From Sinorhizobium sp. 8-89 (GTDB lineage: Bacteria; Pseudomonadota; Alphaproteobacteria; Rhizobiales; Rhizobiaceae): a stretch of DNA of 64,000 nucleotides. The position numbers were made by a program, and so were the translations under genes. Shown here one piece after another: positions 54,767-63,625 of the stretch; positions within the stretch are counted from its first letter, which is position 1; each line of letters starts with the position of its first letter. The stretch is from assembly GCF_030124325.1 (NCBI RefSeq), contig NZ_JASKLR010000016.1:1-64000 (forward strand), given 5' to 3'. The notes below the pieces were generated by a model, which was not told the origin of the DNA, made no database searches, and worked only from the letters and a program-made list of their open reading frames with translations.

Positions 54767-55288
54767 ATGACGAACTATCAAGGAAAATGCGGGATGCGGA
54801 TCGCCCTCGCGTTCGGCGCGGCGACCATCCTCTTCTCCTCGGGAGGGGTTGCGAGTGCCGAAGCGCTCGTCAACACCGGCTATTTCGGCGACGTCGCCAT
54901 CAAGGGCTACGATCCCGTCGCCTATTTCACCGAGAACAAGGCGGTCGAGGGATCGCCGGAATACTCGCACCGCTGGCTCGGCGCGACCTGGCATTTCGCC
55001 AGCGCCGAACATCGCGACCTTTTCATGCGCGAGCCCTCGAAATACGCCCCGCAATATGGCGGCTACTGCGCCGATGGCGTCTCCCTCGGGACGGTGACCA
55101 CCAATATCGATCCGAGGGCATGGCGGATCATCGACGGCAAGCTCTACATCAGCTACGACCCGGGTGCGGCCGACGGCTTTGAAAAGAACCCGAGCAAGGT
55201 CGTCGAGTCGCAGAAACACTGGTCCGAGGTGCAGCAGACGCTGGTCACCGAAAAGCTGCAGACGAACTGGCAAGCCAGCGCCAAGTGA
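54767..55288 (+). CDS. YHS-domain exported protein
   Basis: A 173-aa protein with signal peptide (RIALAFGAATILFSSGGVASA). IKGYDPVAYFTENKAVEGSP, WHFASAEHRDLFMREPSKYA and QYGGYCADGVSLG form a YHS-like domain of exported paralogues in which a Cys and Tyr/His residues could bind metal. Function unproven. Start of the gene lies after a RIME. Confidence 0.82.
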   Translation: MTNYQGKCGMRIALAFGAATILFSSGGVASAEALVNTGYFGDVAIKGYDPVAYFTENKAVEGSPEYSHRWLGATWHFASAEHRDLFMREPSKYAPQYGGYCADGVSLGTVTTNIDPRAWRIIDGKLYISYDPGAADGFEKNPSKVVESQKHWSEVQQTLVTEKLQTNWQASAK

Positions 55289-55385
55289 GGCGCCACGAAG
55301 TACCAACGTACGCGGCGGCGGTGTGAGCTGATCAGCAGCAACGGCCGCGACACATTCCGTGCGCGGCCGAGCGAGTTCGTTATCT

Positions 55386-56624
55386 TCATGCGGGCAAAGG
55401 CGCCGGCTCGGCCTTGGCCTTGGGGAAGGGCCTGAAGGTCAATGCGATCAGGAAGGCACCGATCCCGATGCCCCAGGCGCCGATATAGAGCCAACCGTAA
55501 CTGGCGAAGGTGTCGTAGATCAGGCCTCCTGCCAAGGGACCGGTCGCCATGCCGAGACTGCCGGCCATTGCCGTTCCGCCGATGACGGTGCCCATCATGC
55601 GCAGTGGAAAGTTCTCGCGGGCAATCACGGCGTATAGCGGCATAACGCCGGCGTAGATGAAGCCGAACACCGCCGCCACGGCATAAAACGCGCCAAGATC
55701 GCGCACGAAGAAATAGGCCAACGCGCCGAACGCCTGCAGCAGCAGCCCCGAGACCAGAACCCGTTTGGCGCCGAACCGGTCTCCGAAAAGACCGAAGGCA
55801 ACGCGGCCGCCCATGCCTGCCAGCCCCTCCACGCTGTAGATCGAGACCGCCGCGATCATCGGAATGCCGCAGCTTATCGCGTAGCTCACCGTATGGAAAA
55901 TCGGGCCCGAGTGCGTGGCGCAGCAGAAAAAGTTCGTCAAAAACAGGATGATGAACTGCGGCGACCTCATCGCCTGTCCCACGGACATGGCGGATTGCTG
56001 CTCTCCATCGGGAGAAGCGACGGCAGCTGGGCCTTCGAGAGCGGGCGGGCGGCGCACGAGCAGCGCGACCGGGATCATTACGGCCCCGGCAAGGGCGGCG
56101 ATGATCAGGAGGGACGTTCTCCAATCATAGATGGTGACGAGCCAGGCCGCGAAGGGAGACATGGTCATGGGCGCCATGCCCATGCCGGCCGATACAAGCG
56201 AGACGGCAAGGCTGCGGTGCGTGTCGAACCAGCCGGTCACGCAGGCCATCATCGGGGCAAAAATCGCGGCGGTCGCGCCACCGACAGCCAATCCGAAGAC
56301 GAGTTGAAACTCGACAAGGGAGGTCGCCCTGCTTGCCAGAGCCAGTGCCGCGGCCAAGACAGCCGATCCGATCGACACGACCACGCGAGGCCCCCAGCGG
56401 TCCGACAGAGTACCCCAGATCATGCTTGCCAGCGCCATGGCGACAAACCCGATGGTCATGGCACTGGATACGCCCGTGACCGACCATCCGGTATCCCGGG
56501 AGATGGGCACGAGAAAAACCGGCAGTGAAAACATGGCGCCTATTGCGATGCAGCCCAACAGGCCGCCGGCGGCAACAATCACCCAGCGATATGAACTTTG
56601 TGTCTGAAACTCAGCGTGCGACAT
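55386..56624 (-). CDS. MFS transporter (oxalate/formate antiporter-like)
   Basis: A 412-aa twelve-helix major facilitator. Loop motif between helices 2 and 3: WGTLSDRWGPRVVVSIG (G-x-L-x-D-R). The repeat in the second half is GRVAFGLFGDRFGAKRVLV. Helix 4-5 region GGATAAIFAPMMACVTGWFD resembles the OFA/monocarboxylate branch. The ATG at 56624 has GAGG upstream. Substrate probably an organic anion. Confidence 0.88.
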   Translation of the reverse strand: MSHAEFQTQSSYRWVIVAAGGLLGCIAIGAMFSLPVFLVPISRDTGWSVTGVSSAMTIGFVAMALASMIWGTLSDRWGPRVVVSIGSAVLAAALALASRATSLVEFQLVFGLAVGGATAAIFAPMMACVTGWFDTHRSLAVSLVSAGMGMAPMTMSPFAAWLVTIYDWRTSLLIIAALAGAVMIPVALLVRRPPALEGPAAVASPDGEQQSAMSVGQAMRSPQFIILFLTNFFCCATHSGPIFHTVSYAISCGIPMIAAVSIYSVEGLAGMGGRVAFGLFGDRFGAKRVLVSGLLLQAFGALAYFFVRDLGAFYAVAAVFGFIYAGVMPLYAVIARENFPLRMMGTVIGGTAMAGSLGMATGPLAGGLIYDTFASYGWLYIGAWGIGIGAFLIALTFRPFPKAKAEPAPLPA

Positions 56625-56796
56625 GAGAATACCTCGTGGCAAAATTGGCAGCGACGCTCCTCCAAGACGAACGAGCCGCATGAAAAACGACATGCCTGCC
56701 GAAAAATCTTGCACGACATCGCCGCGCGGCTTGCCGTGGCCGGGGACGGTTATCTGCGCCTGGAGCGGGTGCGGGTTCGGGGCGGATCGCCAAACC

Positions 56797-57429
56797 CTAC
56801 CTCGGGCGACGGACGGCTCTCACCTTGCCGGCGCTTCCGCCGCCGCAGAAGAAGCGGTCGGCGCCATCGGACTCCAGTCCCGATACGCCCATGCCAGGCG
56901 GCATGTCGACCCTCTCCAGGACGTTTCCCGTTTCGGGGTCGATGCGCCTGACATCGCTCTCGTCGCCTTCCCAGGTGCCGTGCCAGAGTTCGCCGTCGAT
57001 CCAGGTGACCCCGGTGACGACGCGGTTGGACTCGATGGTGCGGAGGACCTTGCCCGTTTCGGGATCGACCTGATGGATCTTGCGGTCTCGGTACTGGCCG
57101 ACCCAGAGCGTGCCTTCGGCCCAGGTGAGGCCCGAGTCGCCACCGTTGCCGGGCGCAGGGATGGTGGCGAGCACGCGGCCGGTCTTGGGGTCGATCTTCT
57201 GGATGCGATCCTCGGCGATCTGGAACAGGTGCTGCCCGTCGAAGGCCGTTCCCGCATGCGCGGCGACATCGATCGAGCGCGTGAGTTCCCCGTTCGCCGG
57301 ATCGAAGGCATTCAACTTGTCTCCGGATGCAAACCAGACCTGGCCGCCGTCGAAGGTGACGCCATGCACGTTGTCGGCTCCGGGGAAGGGGCCGTATTCA
57401 CAGAGAATTTCGGCGGCAGATCGTTTCAT
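56797..57429 (-). CDS. Beta-propeller (SMP-30/virginiamycin B lyase-like) protein
   Basis: A 210-aa protein built of repeated strands such as VHGVTFDGGQVWFASGDKLN, TAFDGQHLFQIAEDRIQKID, SGLTWAEGTLWVGQYRDRKI and GVTWIDGELWHGTW (a repeat of about 40 residues, four to five blades). It ends FCGGGSAGKVRAVRRPR. No signal peptide. Substrate unknown. The ATG at 57429 has a strong AGGAGG RBS eight bases upstream. Confidence 0.82.
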   Translation of the reverse strand: MKRSAAEILCEYGPFPGADNVHGVTFDGGQVWFASGDKLNAFDPANGELTRSIDVAAHAGTAFDGQHLFQIAEDRIQKIDPKTGRVLATIPAPGNGGDSGLTWAEGTLWVGQYRDRKIHQVDPETGKVLRTIESNRVVTGVTWIDGELWHGTWEGDESDVRRIDPETGNVLERVDMPPGMGVSGLESDGADRFFCGGGSAGKVRAVRRPR

Positions 57430-57533
57430 GCTTTTCCTCCTGAGACATGATTTTCTGCAGCGCGGCACAAAGCTCGCCGCAGCATGTGGCTTGCTGCGAT
57501 GCGCCTGTCGATCGGCAGACCAACACCGCATTC

Positions 57534-57905
57534 TTATTCCACGATTTTCCAATAGGAGTCCTTGCGGATCACCTTCCCGTTGCGAAACGTGTAGAAGTCA
57601 CAACCCCGGACCTCCGTTCTGATCCCGTCGCGGGTCGTGCCCGTGAGGGTCCATTTCGAGATTCCAGTGTCGGTAGCCGAGTCCACAAAATGCTCATCGT
57701 TGCCGTAGTGGACATCGGGCAGGCCTTCAAAGCGTGCTGCCAGCGCTTCACGTACGTTCTCTTTGCCCTCGAAGCGAGTACCCCAGGGCTTGCTTCCTCT
57801 CGGCATCTCCAGGACGCAATCGTCAGAAAAGAACGCCATGATGCGATCGAGATCGTGCGTGTTGAAGGCCGCGCATAGCTCCTTCAGTGTTGATCGAATG
57901 TCCAT
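57534..57905 (-). CDS. SnoaL-like/ketosteroid-isomerase-fold protein
   Basis: A 123-aa protein beginning LKELCAAFNTHDLDRIMAFFSDDCV with GSKPWGTRFEGKENVREAL and HFVDSATDTGISKWTLTG, typical of nuclear transport factor 2-like small enzymes. 104 bases upstream of the beta-propeller gene on the same strand, possibly cotranscribed. Confidence 0.85.
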   Translation of the reverse strand: MDIRSTLKELCAAFNTHDLDRIMAFFSDDCVLEMPRGSKPWGTRFEGKENVREALAARFEGLPDVHYGNDEHFVDSATDTGISKWTLTGTTRDGIRTEVRGCDFYTFRNGKVIRKDSYWKIVE

Positions 57906-58024
57906 CGCCCCAGTCTCCGTCCCGCCGGTCGATCCTGAACATGCAGCACCGTCGCCGCGCGCCGGCCGCGCTGCAAACTATCTGCCTTTATCCAGATCGC
58001 ATCAATCCGGCTGTGGTCCTGAGC

Positions 58025-59245
58025 CTAGTCGCTCGGCAGCGGGCCGGGGAGTAACAAGATTGTCGGGAAACCGGTGAGCGGCGGGGTCATCCAGCGGCGC
58101 GCCGGTCCGCGGCCGAAGGATTGCACCTTGCCGGCCTCCGCAAGCTGTTCGAGCGCCCGCTGCACTGTGCGGGGGCTCGCGCCGAGCGCGATCGCCAGCG
58201 CCGAGCTCGACCAGGATTCGCCGTCGGCAAGGAAGGCGAGCACCGCCGCGTGCCGTTCCTCGACGGGCGGCACAAGCACGACGACGTCGCTTGCGCGGCG
58301 CGGCACCAGCGCAAAGCCATTCTTTGTCGCGCTCACGTCCGCCAGCGCCCGAAGCTCCGCGCGGAGCCGTCCAATTTCCACCCTAAGCCGCGCGCGATGC
58401 GATTCATCGGCGTGTTTCGCCCGGAAGGCGCGGGAAAGGAGCGTGCTCCTCGATACGTCTGCCGGCCAGGCTTCGGCGAGCGCCCGCGCCAGCGCGAACA
58501 GGATCGGGCGGGTCGCGAGCGAAACCGCCTGCCTCTCGTCGCGCACGACATTGCGACAGGCGTCGACGACAAGCGCGCCGGACGCGAAGAGCGTCTCGAC
58601 CTCCTCGAGCAGGAGCGGTCGTTCCCCGCCACGGGCGATCAGCCGCGCCGCCGGCGTCTTCAGGACGAGCGCTGCGTTTTCGACCTCCGCCGTCAGCGCC
58701 GGGATATCCGCCGCGCGCGCGGCTTCAGTGGCACGGCTGAGCGCGGCATGCGCCGTCTTCGTCCGCAAGCGCCGGACGGCGATGCCAGCGACCGCGAGTT
58801 CATGCGCGGCGCGCGCGGCGGGTGGAAGCGGCGAGGGATCGAGCGCGGAGAGCATGCGCTCGGCATCGTCGAGGCGGCCGATCAAAAGCAGGCGGCGGAC
58901 TTCGACGTTCCGTGCATGCGCGGCGTTCACCCGGTCGCCATGCGCCTCGAGTGTCGCGCGCGCTGCGTCGAGCGCCTTCGCGGGCCAGCTGAGATCGCGC
59001 GAGACGAGGGCGATCTCGGCCTCGGCGACGACGCATCGTGCGCGCGCCACCGCTTCTCTGCGGCCGAAGGCGCGCGCGGCACTCTTCAGCAAGGCCTTCG
59101 CGCGCACGAGATCGCCGAGCTGCGCCATGGCAATGCCGCGGAGCGCGAGCGCGGGCGCGTCGCCACGGAGCGCAACCCGCTTCAATGCGCCGAGGGGATC
59201 ACCCGCCGCGAGTGCATGCGCCGCGGCGGTGATCAGCGAGTCCAT
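58025..59245 (-). CDS. Helix-turn-helix regulator with TPR-like N-terminus
   Basis: A 406-aa protein. The first 260 residues are Ala/Leu/Arg-rich helical repeats (LLKSAARAFGRREAVARARC, LEAHGDRVNAAHARNVEVRR). The middle is GERPLLLEEVETLFASGALV. The C-terminal HTH, SSSALAIALGASPRTVQRALEQLAEAGKVQSFGRGPARRW (about 355-395), is a winged-helix DNA-binding region. Start at 59245. It diverges from the DUF899 gene and probably regulates it; this pairing is inferred from position. Confidence 0.8.
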   Translation of the reverse strand: MDSLITAAAHALAAGDPLGALKRVALRGDAPALALRGIAMAQLGDLVRAKALLKSAARAFGRREAVARARCVVAEAEIALVSRDLSWPAKALDAARATLEAHGDRVNAAHARNVEVRRLLLIGRLDDAERMLSALDPSPLPPAARAAHELAVAGIAVRRLRTKTAHAALSRATEAARAADIPALTAEVENAALVLKTPAARLIARGGERPLLLEEVETLFASGALVVDACRNVVRDERQAVSLATRPILFALARALAEAWPADVSRSTLLSRAFRAKHADESHRARLRVEIGRLRAELRALADVSATKNGFALVPRRASDVVVLVPPVEERHAAVLAFLADGESWSSSALAIALGASPRTVQRALEQLAEAGKVQSFGRGPARRWMTPPLTGFPTILLLPGPLPSD

Positions 59246-59358
59246 CGGAATCCCGTCACACTTGTCACTCTCACCATTCGATACCCGGTCGTAATCTATC
59301 TCCCGACCAACAAGCAACACGTCGCACCGAAAACGGGACGGCGCCAGACAGGAGAAGA

Positions 59359-60159
59359 ATGATGACGGAACATCTGACCGGGACGCGCGAAGGGTGGCTG
59401 GCAGCACGGCTCGATCTGCTCGAGGACGAGAAGGAGCTGACGCGGCGCAGCGACGCGTTGGCGCTCCGGCGCCAGGCGCTGCCCTGGGTCCGGATCGACA
59501 AGGACTACCGGTTCGAGACCGAGGAAGGAAGCGCCTCGCTCAAAGACCTCTTTGGAGGCCGCTCGCAGCTTCTCGTCTACCATTTCATGTTCGGCCCCGA
59601 TTACACAGCCGGTTGCCCGTCCTGCTCTTCGATCGCGGATGGGTTCAACGGCATCGTCGTCCATCTGCAGAACCACGATGTCGCCTTCTCGGCGATCTCG
59701 CGAGCGCCGCTCGCAAAGCTGCAGGCATTCAAGCGGCGGATGGGGTGGAGCTTTCCCTGGGCGTCCTCGAACGACGGCGATTTCAACCGTGATTTCAGCG
59801 TCTGGTTCACCGAGGAAGAGCAGCGCAAGGGCGGCATAGAATACAACTTCCGCCGCGAGCCGCCGGCACCGGAGCCGCTGGCAGGAAAGACCGTTCAGGA
59901 ATGGCAGTCGGCCGCCAGCGAAGGGCCGGTGGCACAAATCGCAGCGATGACCGGAACCGACGTTCCCACCTATACGCGTGACAGGCCGGGCGTCAGCGCC
60001 TTCGTGCTCGATGAAGGCGTCGTCTACCATACCTATTCCAGCTATGCGCGCGGACTGGACAGCCTGTGGGGCATGTATCAATGGCTCGACCGTGCGCCTC
60101 TGGGGCGCAACGAACACGGTATCTGGTGGCGCCACCGCGACGCCTATGGGCGGAGCTGA
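59359..60159 (+). CDS. DUF899 thioredoxin-fold protein
   Basis: A 266-aa protein. The N-terminal helical region (REGWLAARLDLLEDEKELTR) is followed by a thioredoxin-like fold with a CxxC (GCPSCSSIADGFNGIVVHL, about residue 90) and typical DUF899 segments (DFNRDFSVWFTEEEQRKGG and RGLDSLWGMYQWLDRAPLGR). Reaction unknown. Divergent from the HTH regulator; the 97-aa membrane protein gene starts six bases after its stop. Confidence 0.85.
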   Translation: MMTEHLTGTREGWLAARLDLLEDEKELTRRSDALALRRQALPWVRIDKDYRFETEEGSASLKDLFGGRSQLLVYHFMFGPDYTAGCPSCSSIADGFNGIVVHLQNHDVAFSAISRAPLAKLQAFKRRMGWSFPWASSNDGDFNRDFSVWFTEEEQRKGGIEYNFRREPPAPEPLAGKTVQEWQSAASEGPVAQIAAMTGTDVPTYTRDRPGVSAFVLDEGVVYHTYSSYARGLDSLWGMYQWLDRAPLGRNEHGIWWRHRDAYGRS

Positions 60160-60165
60160 CGTCCG

Positions 60166-60459
60166 ATGTTGCGCCCCTCCACCAGTCCGAAGAGAACGCC
60201 GGCCGCAGGCAGTGGATCGGCCGGCGTTCCGGGCGGCAACGCAGTCACCTTCTGCGCTGCCAACTGGCTGTCCTTCGCGGCGGCGCCGACCTTCGCAACC
60301 ATGGCGCTGCTGACTGGCGTTCTTGGCCCGGAGGATATGCTCTGCTCGTCCGTGCCGGATGCGTCGCCCTTGACCGGAATGGTGCTGATGTACCTGCTGA
60401 TGAGCGTCTTTCATTTGCCGCCCTGGCTGAGGCTGGTCTCCAAAGCGCGGCGCGTCTGA
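60166..60459 (+). CDS. 97-aa membrane protein following the DUF899 gene
   Basis: A small membrane protein with one or two helices (PTFATMALLTGVLG; GMVLMYLLMSVFHLPPWLRL). It starts six bases after the DUF899 gene, so is probably cotranslated. Its last codons (Lys-Ala-Arg-Arg-Val-stop) are read from the start of a RIME element, so the natural end may have been replaced. Function unknown. Confidence 0.7.
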   Translation: MLRPSTSPKRTPAAGSGSAGVPGGNAVTFCAANWLSFAAAPTFATMALLTGVLGPEDMLCSSVPDASPLTGMVLMYLLMSVFHLPPWLRLVSKARRV

Positions 60460-60580
60460 CAAGACGCGCGGCACTTTACAGCGCCGTGCGTCTTTTCAGA
60501 CGCACAAAGGTCGCTGTAGCACCATGAATCGCTGCATGTTCTTATCCTTAAATCGAATACGATCTAAGGATACATGCAGT
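60445..60580. repeat. RIME element with an extra half-hairpin
   Basis: CGCGGCGCGTCTGACAAGAC...CACTTTACAGCG, then CTGTAGCACCATGAATCGC and GCATGTTCTTATCC...AAGGATACATGCAG. The left part is a duplicated GCGTCTGACAAGACGC hairpin. Confidence 0.72.
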
Positions 60581-60584
60581 AGCG

Positions 60585-62798
60585 TTACCGCTCGAGCGAG
60601 AAGAACTTCAGCGCTTGCGGGGTGACGTGGATGTAGTCCTTGTCGGTCTGCTCGCCCGTGGTGTTGCGATAGACATAGCCGCAGACCATGCGGTCGAGGA
60701 AATAGCCGCCGATCTTTTCGCAGAGCTGGTCGCCCCGGATTTCCGCCACGCCGGTGATGCTGGTGTTTGCGGTGCGATAGGCGGTGTTGCCGGCCCTGTC
60801 GAAGGCCTGGAGGAATTCGGTGCCGTTCTTGTGTTTGCCGATCCAGGTTTTGTCGTCGATGAGGCCGGCGAGATCCGCCTCGGAGAGGCGGTCGGCCGCC
60901 GCCCCGGCAAAGCCGAAGGGCCACTCCGGTACGCCCGCCGCTTTCAGACCGGCGAGGTGGTAGGCCAGATCCTCCTTGCCCCAATAGTCATAGAGGTAGC
61001 TGTAATAGGTGAAATTGGCCTCCGGATATAGCGCCTTCAGCTTGCCGACTGCGGCGGTCGCGCGCGCCGCGTCGCCACGACGGGCATAGGCGGCGGCGAG
61101 ATATTCGCGGGCGGGTTCGGCATCGGGCAGCGCGTCACGCGCCGCTTCGATCAGGGGGATGGCGCGGTCGTTGTCGCGGGCGGTGTAGAAGACGATGCCG
61201 GCGAGCAGCTGGAAGCTCGGCGACGGCGAAGGGTCGAGCCGCAAGGCGCGCTGCATTTCCGCGATCGCCTCCTGATGGCTGCCGGTATGCGCCAGGATCA
61301 ACGCAAGGTTGCCGTAGGCCTCCGCGTCGCTCGGCTGGGCGGCGACCGCGCGATGGGCGGAATCGAGCGCTTCGGTGTCACGGCCGTCGACGAGCTGCAA
61401 AAGCGCGAGCACGGTGTGGGCGCGGGCATTGTTGGGGTCGAGCTTCAGGGCCTCGCCGGCGGCGTCGTAGGCGATCTTGCGGGCGACGGCGGCGGACCAG
61501 AGATAGTTATAATCGTTGCGCCAGACATCGACCGCGACCCGGGCGATGCCGGCATGGGCGTCGGCGAAACGCGGGTCGAGATCGATCGCCTTCTGGTAGA
61601 AGGAGAGGGTGCGGCGATAGGTGTTGACGTCGCTATAGATCAGGCCTTCCTGCTCGGCACGCAGATAATTGTCGTAGGCCTCCAGATTGTCGGTCGGTAT
61701 GCGGGAGAGCCGGTCCTGCTCGCTCTGGCTGAGTTTGACCTCGAGGGCCGATGTGATCTTGCCGATGACGTCGTCCTGGACGGCGAAGAGATCCCTGTAC
61801 TGGCGGTCGTAGCGCTCGGCCCAGAGCGAGTGGCCAGTCATCGCGTCGATCAGCTTGACATTGATGCGCAGCCGCGAATCCGCCCGCTGCAGCGAGCCTT
61901 CGAGCACGTAATGAACGCCGAGTTCAGAGGCGACGTCCTGGATCGTCGCCTCTGAACTGCGCATGGCGAGGACGGAGTGGCGGGCGATGACGAAGAGGCC
62001 GGAAACCTTCGAGAGCTCGGTGATGAGATCGTCGGTCAGGCCCCGCGCCAGATGGTCCTGCGTCTGGTCGCCGCTGACATTGATGAAGGGCAGCACGGCG
62101 ACGGAGGGCTTGTCCGGCAGTGGATAGGCGATGCGCTGGGGAGGCGGCTCCGGCCAGACAAGCGTCCAGGGCTGCCACCAGAGCACGGCTCCGGCGAGTA
62201 TCGCCGCTACGGCCGCGGTGATCGCTGCGGCGAGCCCTGCGCCGCGCGTCCTGGGTGCGGCGACAGTCTTGCCGGCCGCTGTCGGATCGAGCACGACGCG
62301 ATAGACGCGCACCGGCTCGGGAATGTTCTTCACCTTCTGCTCGCCGAGCGAGAGAAAGCCGACGGCAAGCTTCGTCCTCAACTGGTCGTAGGCAGAGCCG
62401 GAAATCGCGATGCCGCCGGGTTCCGCGAGCGCCTCCAGCCGGGCGGCGATGTTGACGCCGTCGCCGTGGATATCGTCGCCCTCGACGATGACGTCGCCGA
62501 GGTTGATGCCGATGCGGAATTCGAGCCGTTGCTCGCGCGGCGCGTCGGCATTGCGCCGAGCCTTCTCCCGCTGCACGCCCACCGCGCAGCGAAGCGCATC
62601 GACGACGCTATGGAACTCGACGAGAAGGCCGTCGCCCATGGTCTTGACCAGGCGCCCATGATGTTCGGCGATCTGCGGCTCGAAGATCTCGGACAGATCC
62701 GTGTGGAAACGGATGCGCGTGTCCTCCTCGTCGATCCGGCTCAGACGGCTGTAACCGACGACGTCGGCAATGAGGATGGCTGCGAGATGGCGCTCCAT
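60585..62798 (-). CDS. Class III adenylate cyclase with TM helix, TolB-like domain and TPRs (paralogue 3)
   Basis: A 737-aa signalling protein. Cyclase domain (1-165): AAILIADVVGYSRL and GINLGDVIVEGDD supply the metal Asp residues, GDGVNIAARLEALAEPGG has the transition-state Asn and Arg, and EQKVKNIPEP the Lys. A helix (GLAAAITAAVAAILAGAVLW) follows, so the TolB-N/FlgO-like domain (PSVAVLPFINVSGDQTQDHL to LWAERYDRQYRDLFAVQDD) and TPRs may face the periplasm. The C-terminus has CEKIGGYFLDRMVCGYVY with two Cys. ATG at 62798 is the domain start; a longer frame upstream runs into the RIME. Confidence 0.87.
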   Translation of the reverse strand: MERHLAAILIADVVGYSRLSRIDEEDTRIRFHTDLSEIFEPQIAEHHGRLVKTMGDGLLVEFHSVVDALRCAVGVQREKARRNADAPREQRLEFRIGINLGDVIVEGDDIHGDGVNIAARLEALAEPGGIAISGSAYDQLRTKLAVGFLSLGEQKVKNIPEPVRVYRVVLDPTAAGKTVAAPRTRGAGLAAAITAAVAAILAGAVLWWQPWTLVWPEPPPQRIAYPLPDKPSVAVLPFINVSGDQTQDHLARGLTDDLITELSKVSGLFVIARHSVLAMRSSEATIQDVASELGVHYVLEGSLQRADSRLRINVKLIDAMTGHSLWAERYDRQYRDLFAVQDDVIGKITSALEVKLSQSEQDRLSRIPTDNLEAYDNYLRAEQEGLIYSDVNTYRRTLSFYQKAIDLDPRFADAHAGIARVAVDVWRNDYNYLWSAAVARKIAYDAAGEALKLDPNNARAHTVLALLQLVDGRDTEALDSAHRAVAAQPSDAEAYGNLALILAHTGSHQEAIAEMQRALRLDPSPSPSFQLLAGIVFYTARDNDRAIPLIEAARDALPDAEPAREYLAAAYARRGDAARATAAVGKLKALYPEANFTYYSYLYDYWGKEDLAYHLAGLKAAGVPEWPFGFAGAAADRLSEADLAGLIDDKTWIGKHKNGTEFLQAFDRAGNTAYRTANTSITGVAEIRGDQLCEKIGGYFLDRMVCGYVYRNTTGEQTDKDYIHVTPQALKFFSLER

Positions 62799-62869
62799 GC
62801 CCGGTCTTCCATGCGCGGCTTTCCCGCGATGCGTGCATATACTCCGCCGATTTCCTCGGCACGATAAAT

Positions 62870-62923
62870 CATGCTGCAATTCAAAGCGTTACAGTGACCC
62901 CGCGCGTCTGAAAATAAGCGCAC
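62870..62923. repeat. RIME half-element
   Basis: CATGCTGCAATTCAAAGCG, TTACAGTGACCCCGCGCGTC and AAAATAAGCGCAC, a decayed half near the cyclase gene start. Confidence 0.55.
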
Positions 62924-63002
62924 CGCTGGTCAGAAGGGACGTGGGCTGGAAACGACTCCACACCTTGCGCGACAGCTTACAGCAGGTGCCTCTCCGATGC
63001 CA

Positions 63003-63117
63003 TTACAGCGCCGCGCGTCTGACCAGACGCGCAAAAGTCGCTGCTGCCACTGCCTGTTTCCCTGAATCGGTCGAAGAATCGAAACATGCAGCTCAGTGCT
63101 ACAGCGGCTTGTTCACG
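63003..63117. repeat. RIME element, degenerate
   Basis: TTACAGCGCCGCGCGTCTGA...GCAAAAGTCGCTG, then CTGTTTCCCTGAATCGG...GAAACATGCAGCTC and CTACAGCGGC. Confidence 0.6.
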
Positions 63118-63185
63118 ATCGCCAGGAATGCGAGGGTAATCGGGTGAAAATCGGTTCCATCGGATGCCACCTTCCGAAGGCCCCG

Positions 63186-63211
63186 AACGTTTCCTCGCGA
63201 TCATTGGTTCC
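63186..63211 (-). promoter_or_regulatory. RpoE2/EcfG-like promoter on the minus strand
   Basis: On the minus strand GGAAC (63207-63211), 17 bases, CGTT (63186-63189), within the tolerated N18/19-TT spacing. Reading leftwards it could drive the third cyclase gene (ATG at 62798) with a leader of about 380 bases that crosses RIME sequence, or a short non-coding RNA. The assigned target is inference. Confidence 0.45.
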
Positions 63212-63257
63212 GGGCGGCGGAAAACGGCCCGACCGGCACGGCTTGACCTCCCGAACA

Positions 63258-63290
63258 CAAAAACAGAGCCCGCTCCACAGGAACGGACTC
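63258..63290 (-). terminator. Rho-independent terminator on the minus strand
   Basis: On the minus strand GAGTCCG, an 11-base loop, CGGGCTC, then TGTTTTTGTG. No gene on the minus strand ends just before it, so the RNA it stops (somewhere between 63291 and 63480) may be non-coding. Confidence 0.6.
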
Positions 63291-63446
63291 TGAGAGAAGT
63301 TCGCGACGAAATGCCTGCCAACTTATTGGCGCTCATCCATTGTCAGAAACGCCGTGCCCACCCAAAAAGCATTCGGGCCAACCCGTTTGAAACCCCTCTC
63401 TCGCGTCCTCGGGAATCGCCGCTATCCCGGCGAGTTCGAACTCCCA

Positions 63447-63479
63447 ATCAGAGCTCACATGCAGGCAGCGAGCTCTGAT
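63447..63479. repeat. Perfect 10-bp inverted repeat ATCAGAGCTC...GAGCTCTGAT
   Basis: Arms of ten bases with a 13-base centre (ACATGCAGGCAGC). Located upstream, on the minus strand, of the orphan terminator at 63258. Confidence 0.75.
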
Positions 63480-63625
63480 CTAAAGGGACACTGAAATGAA
63501 TTCTCTATATGAATTCTCACGGATTTGCATGCCCATATTTGCCAATTCCACCGCCCTGGTCCAGTAACTTTTAAGGGCGATTTGTAACGAAATACGATTG
63601 TTTCCCGTGTGACGACGGTCGCTCC

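Noticed and set aside
62977-63336. A 119-codon minus-strand frame (MSANKLAGISS...)
   Set aside because: It runs through the terminator and a RIME, has no RBS and an Arg/Ser-biased composition; more likely non-coding.
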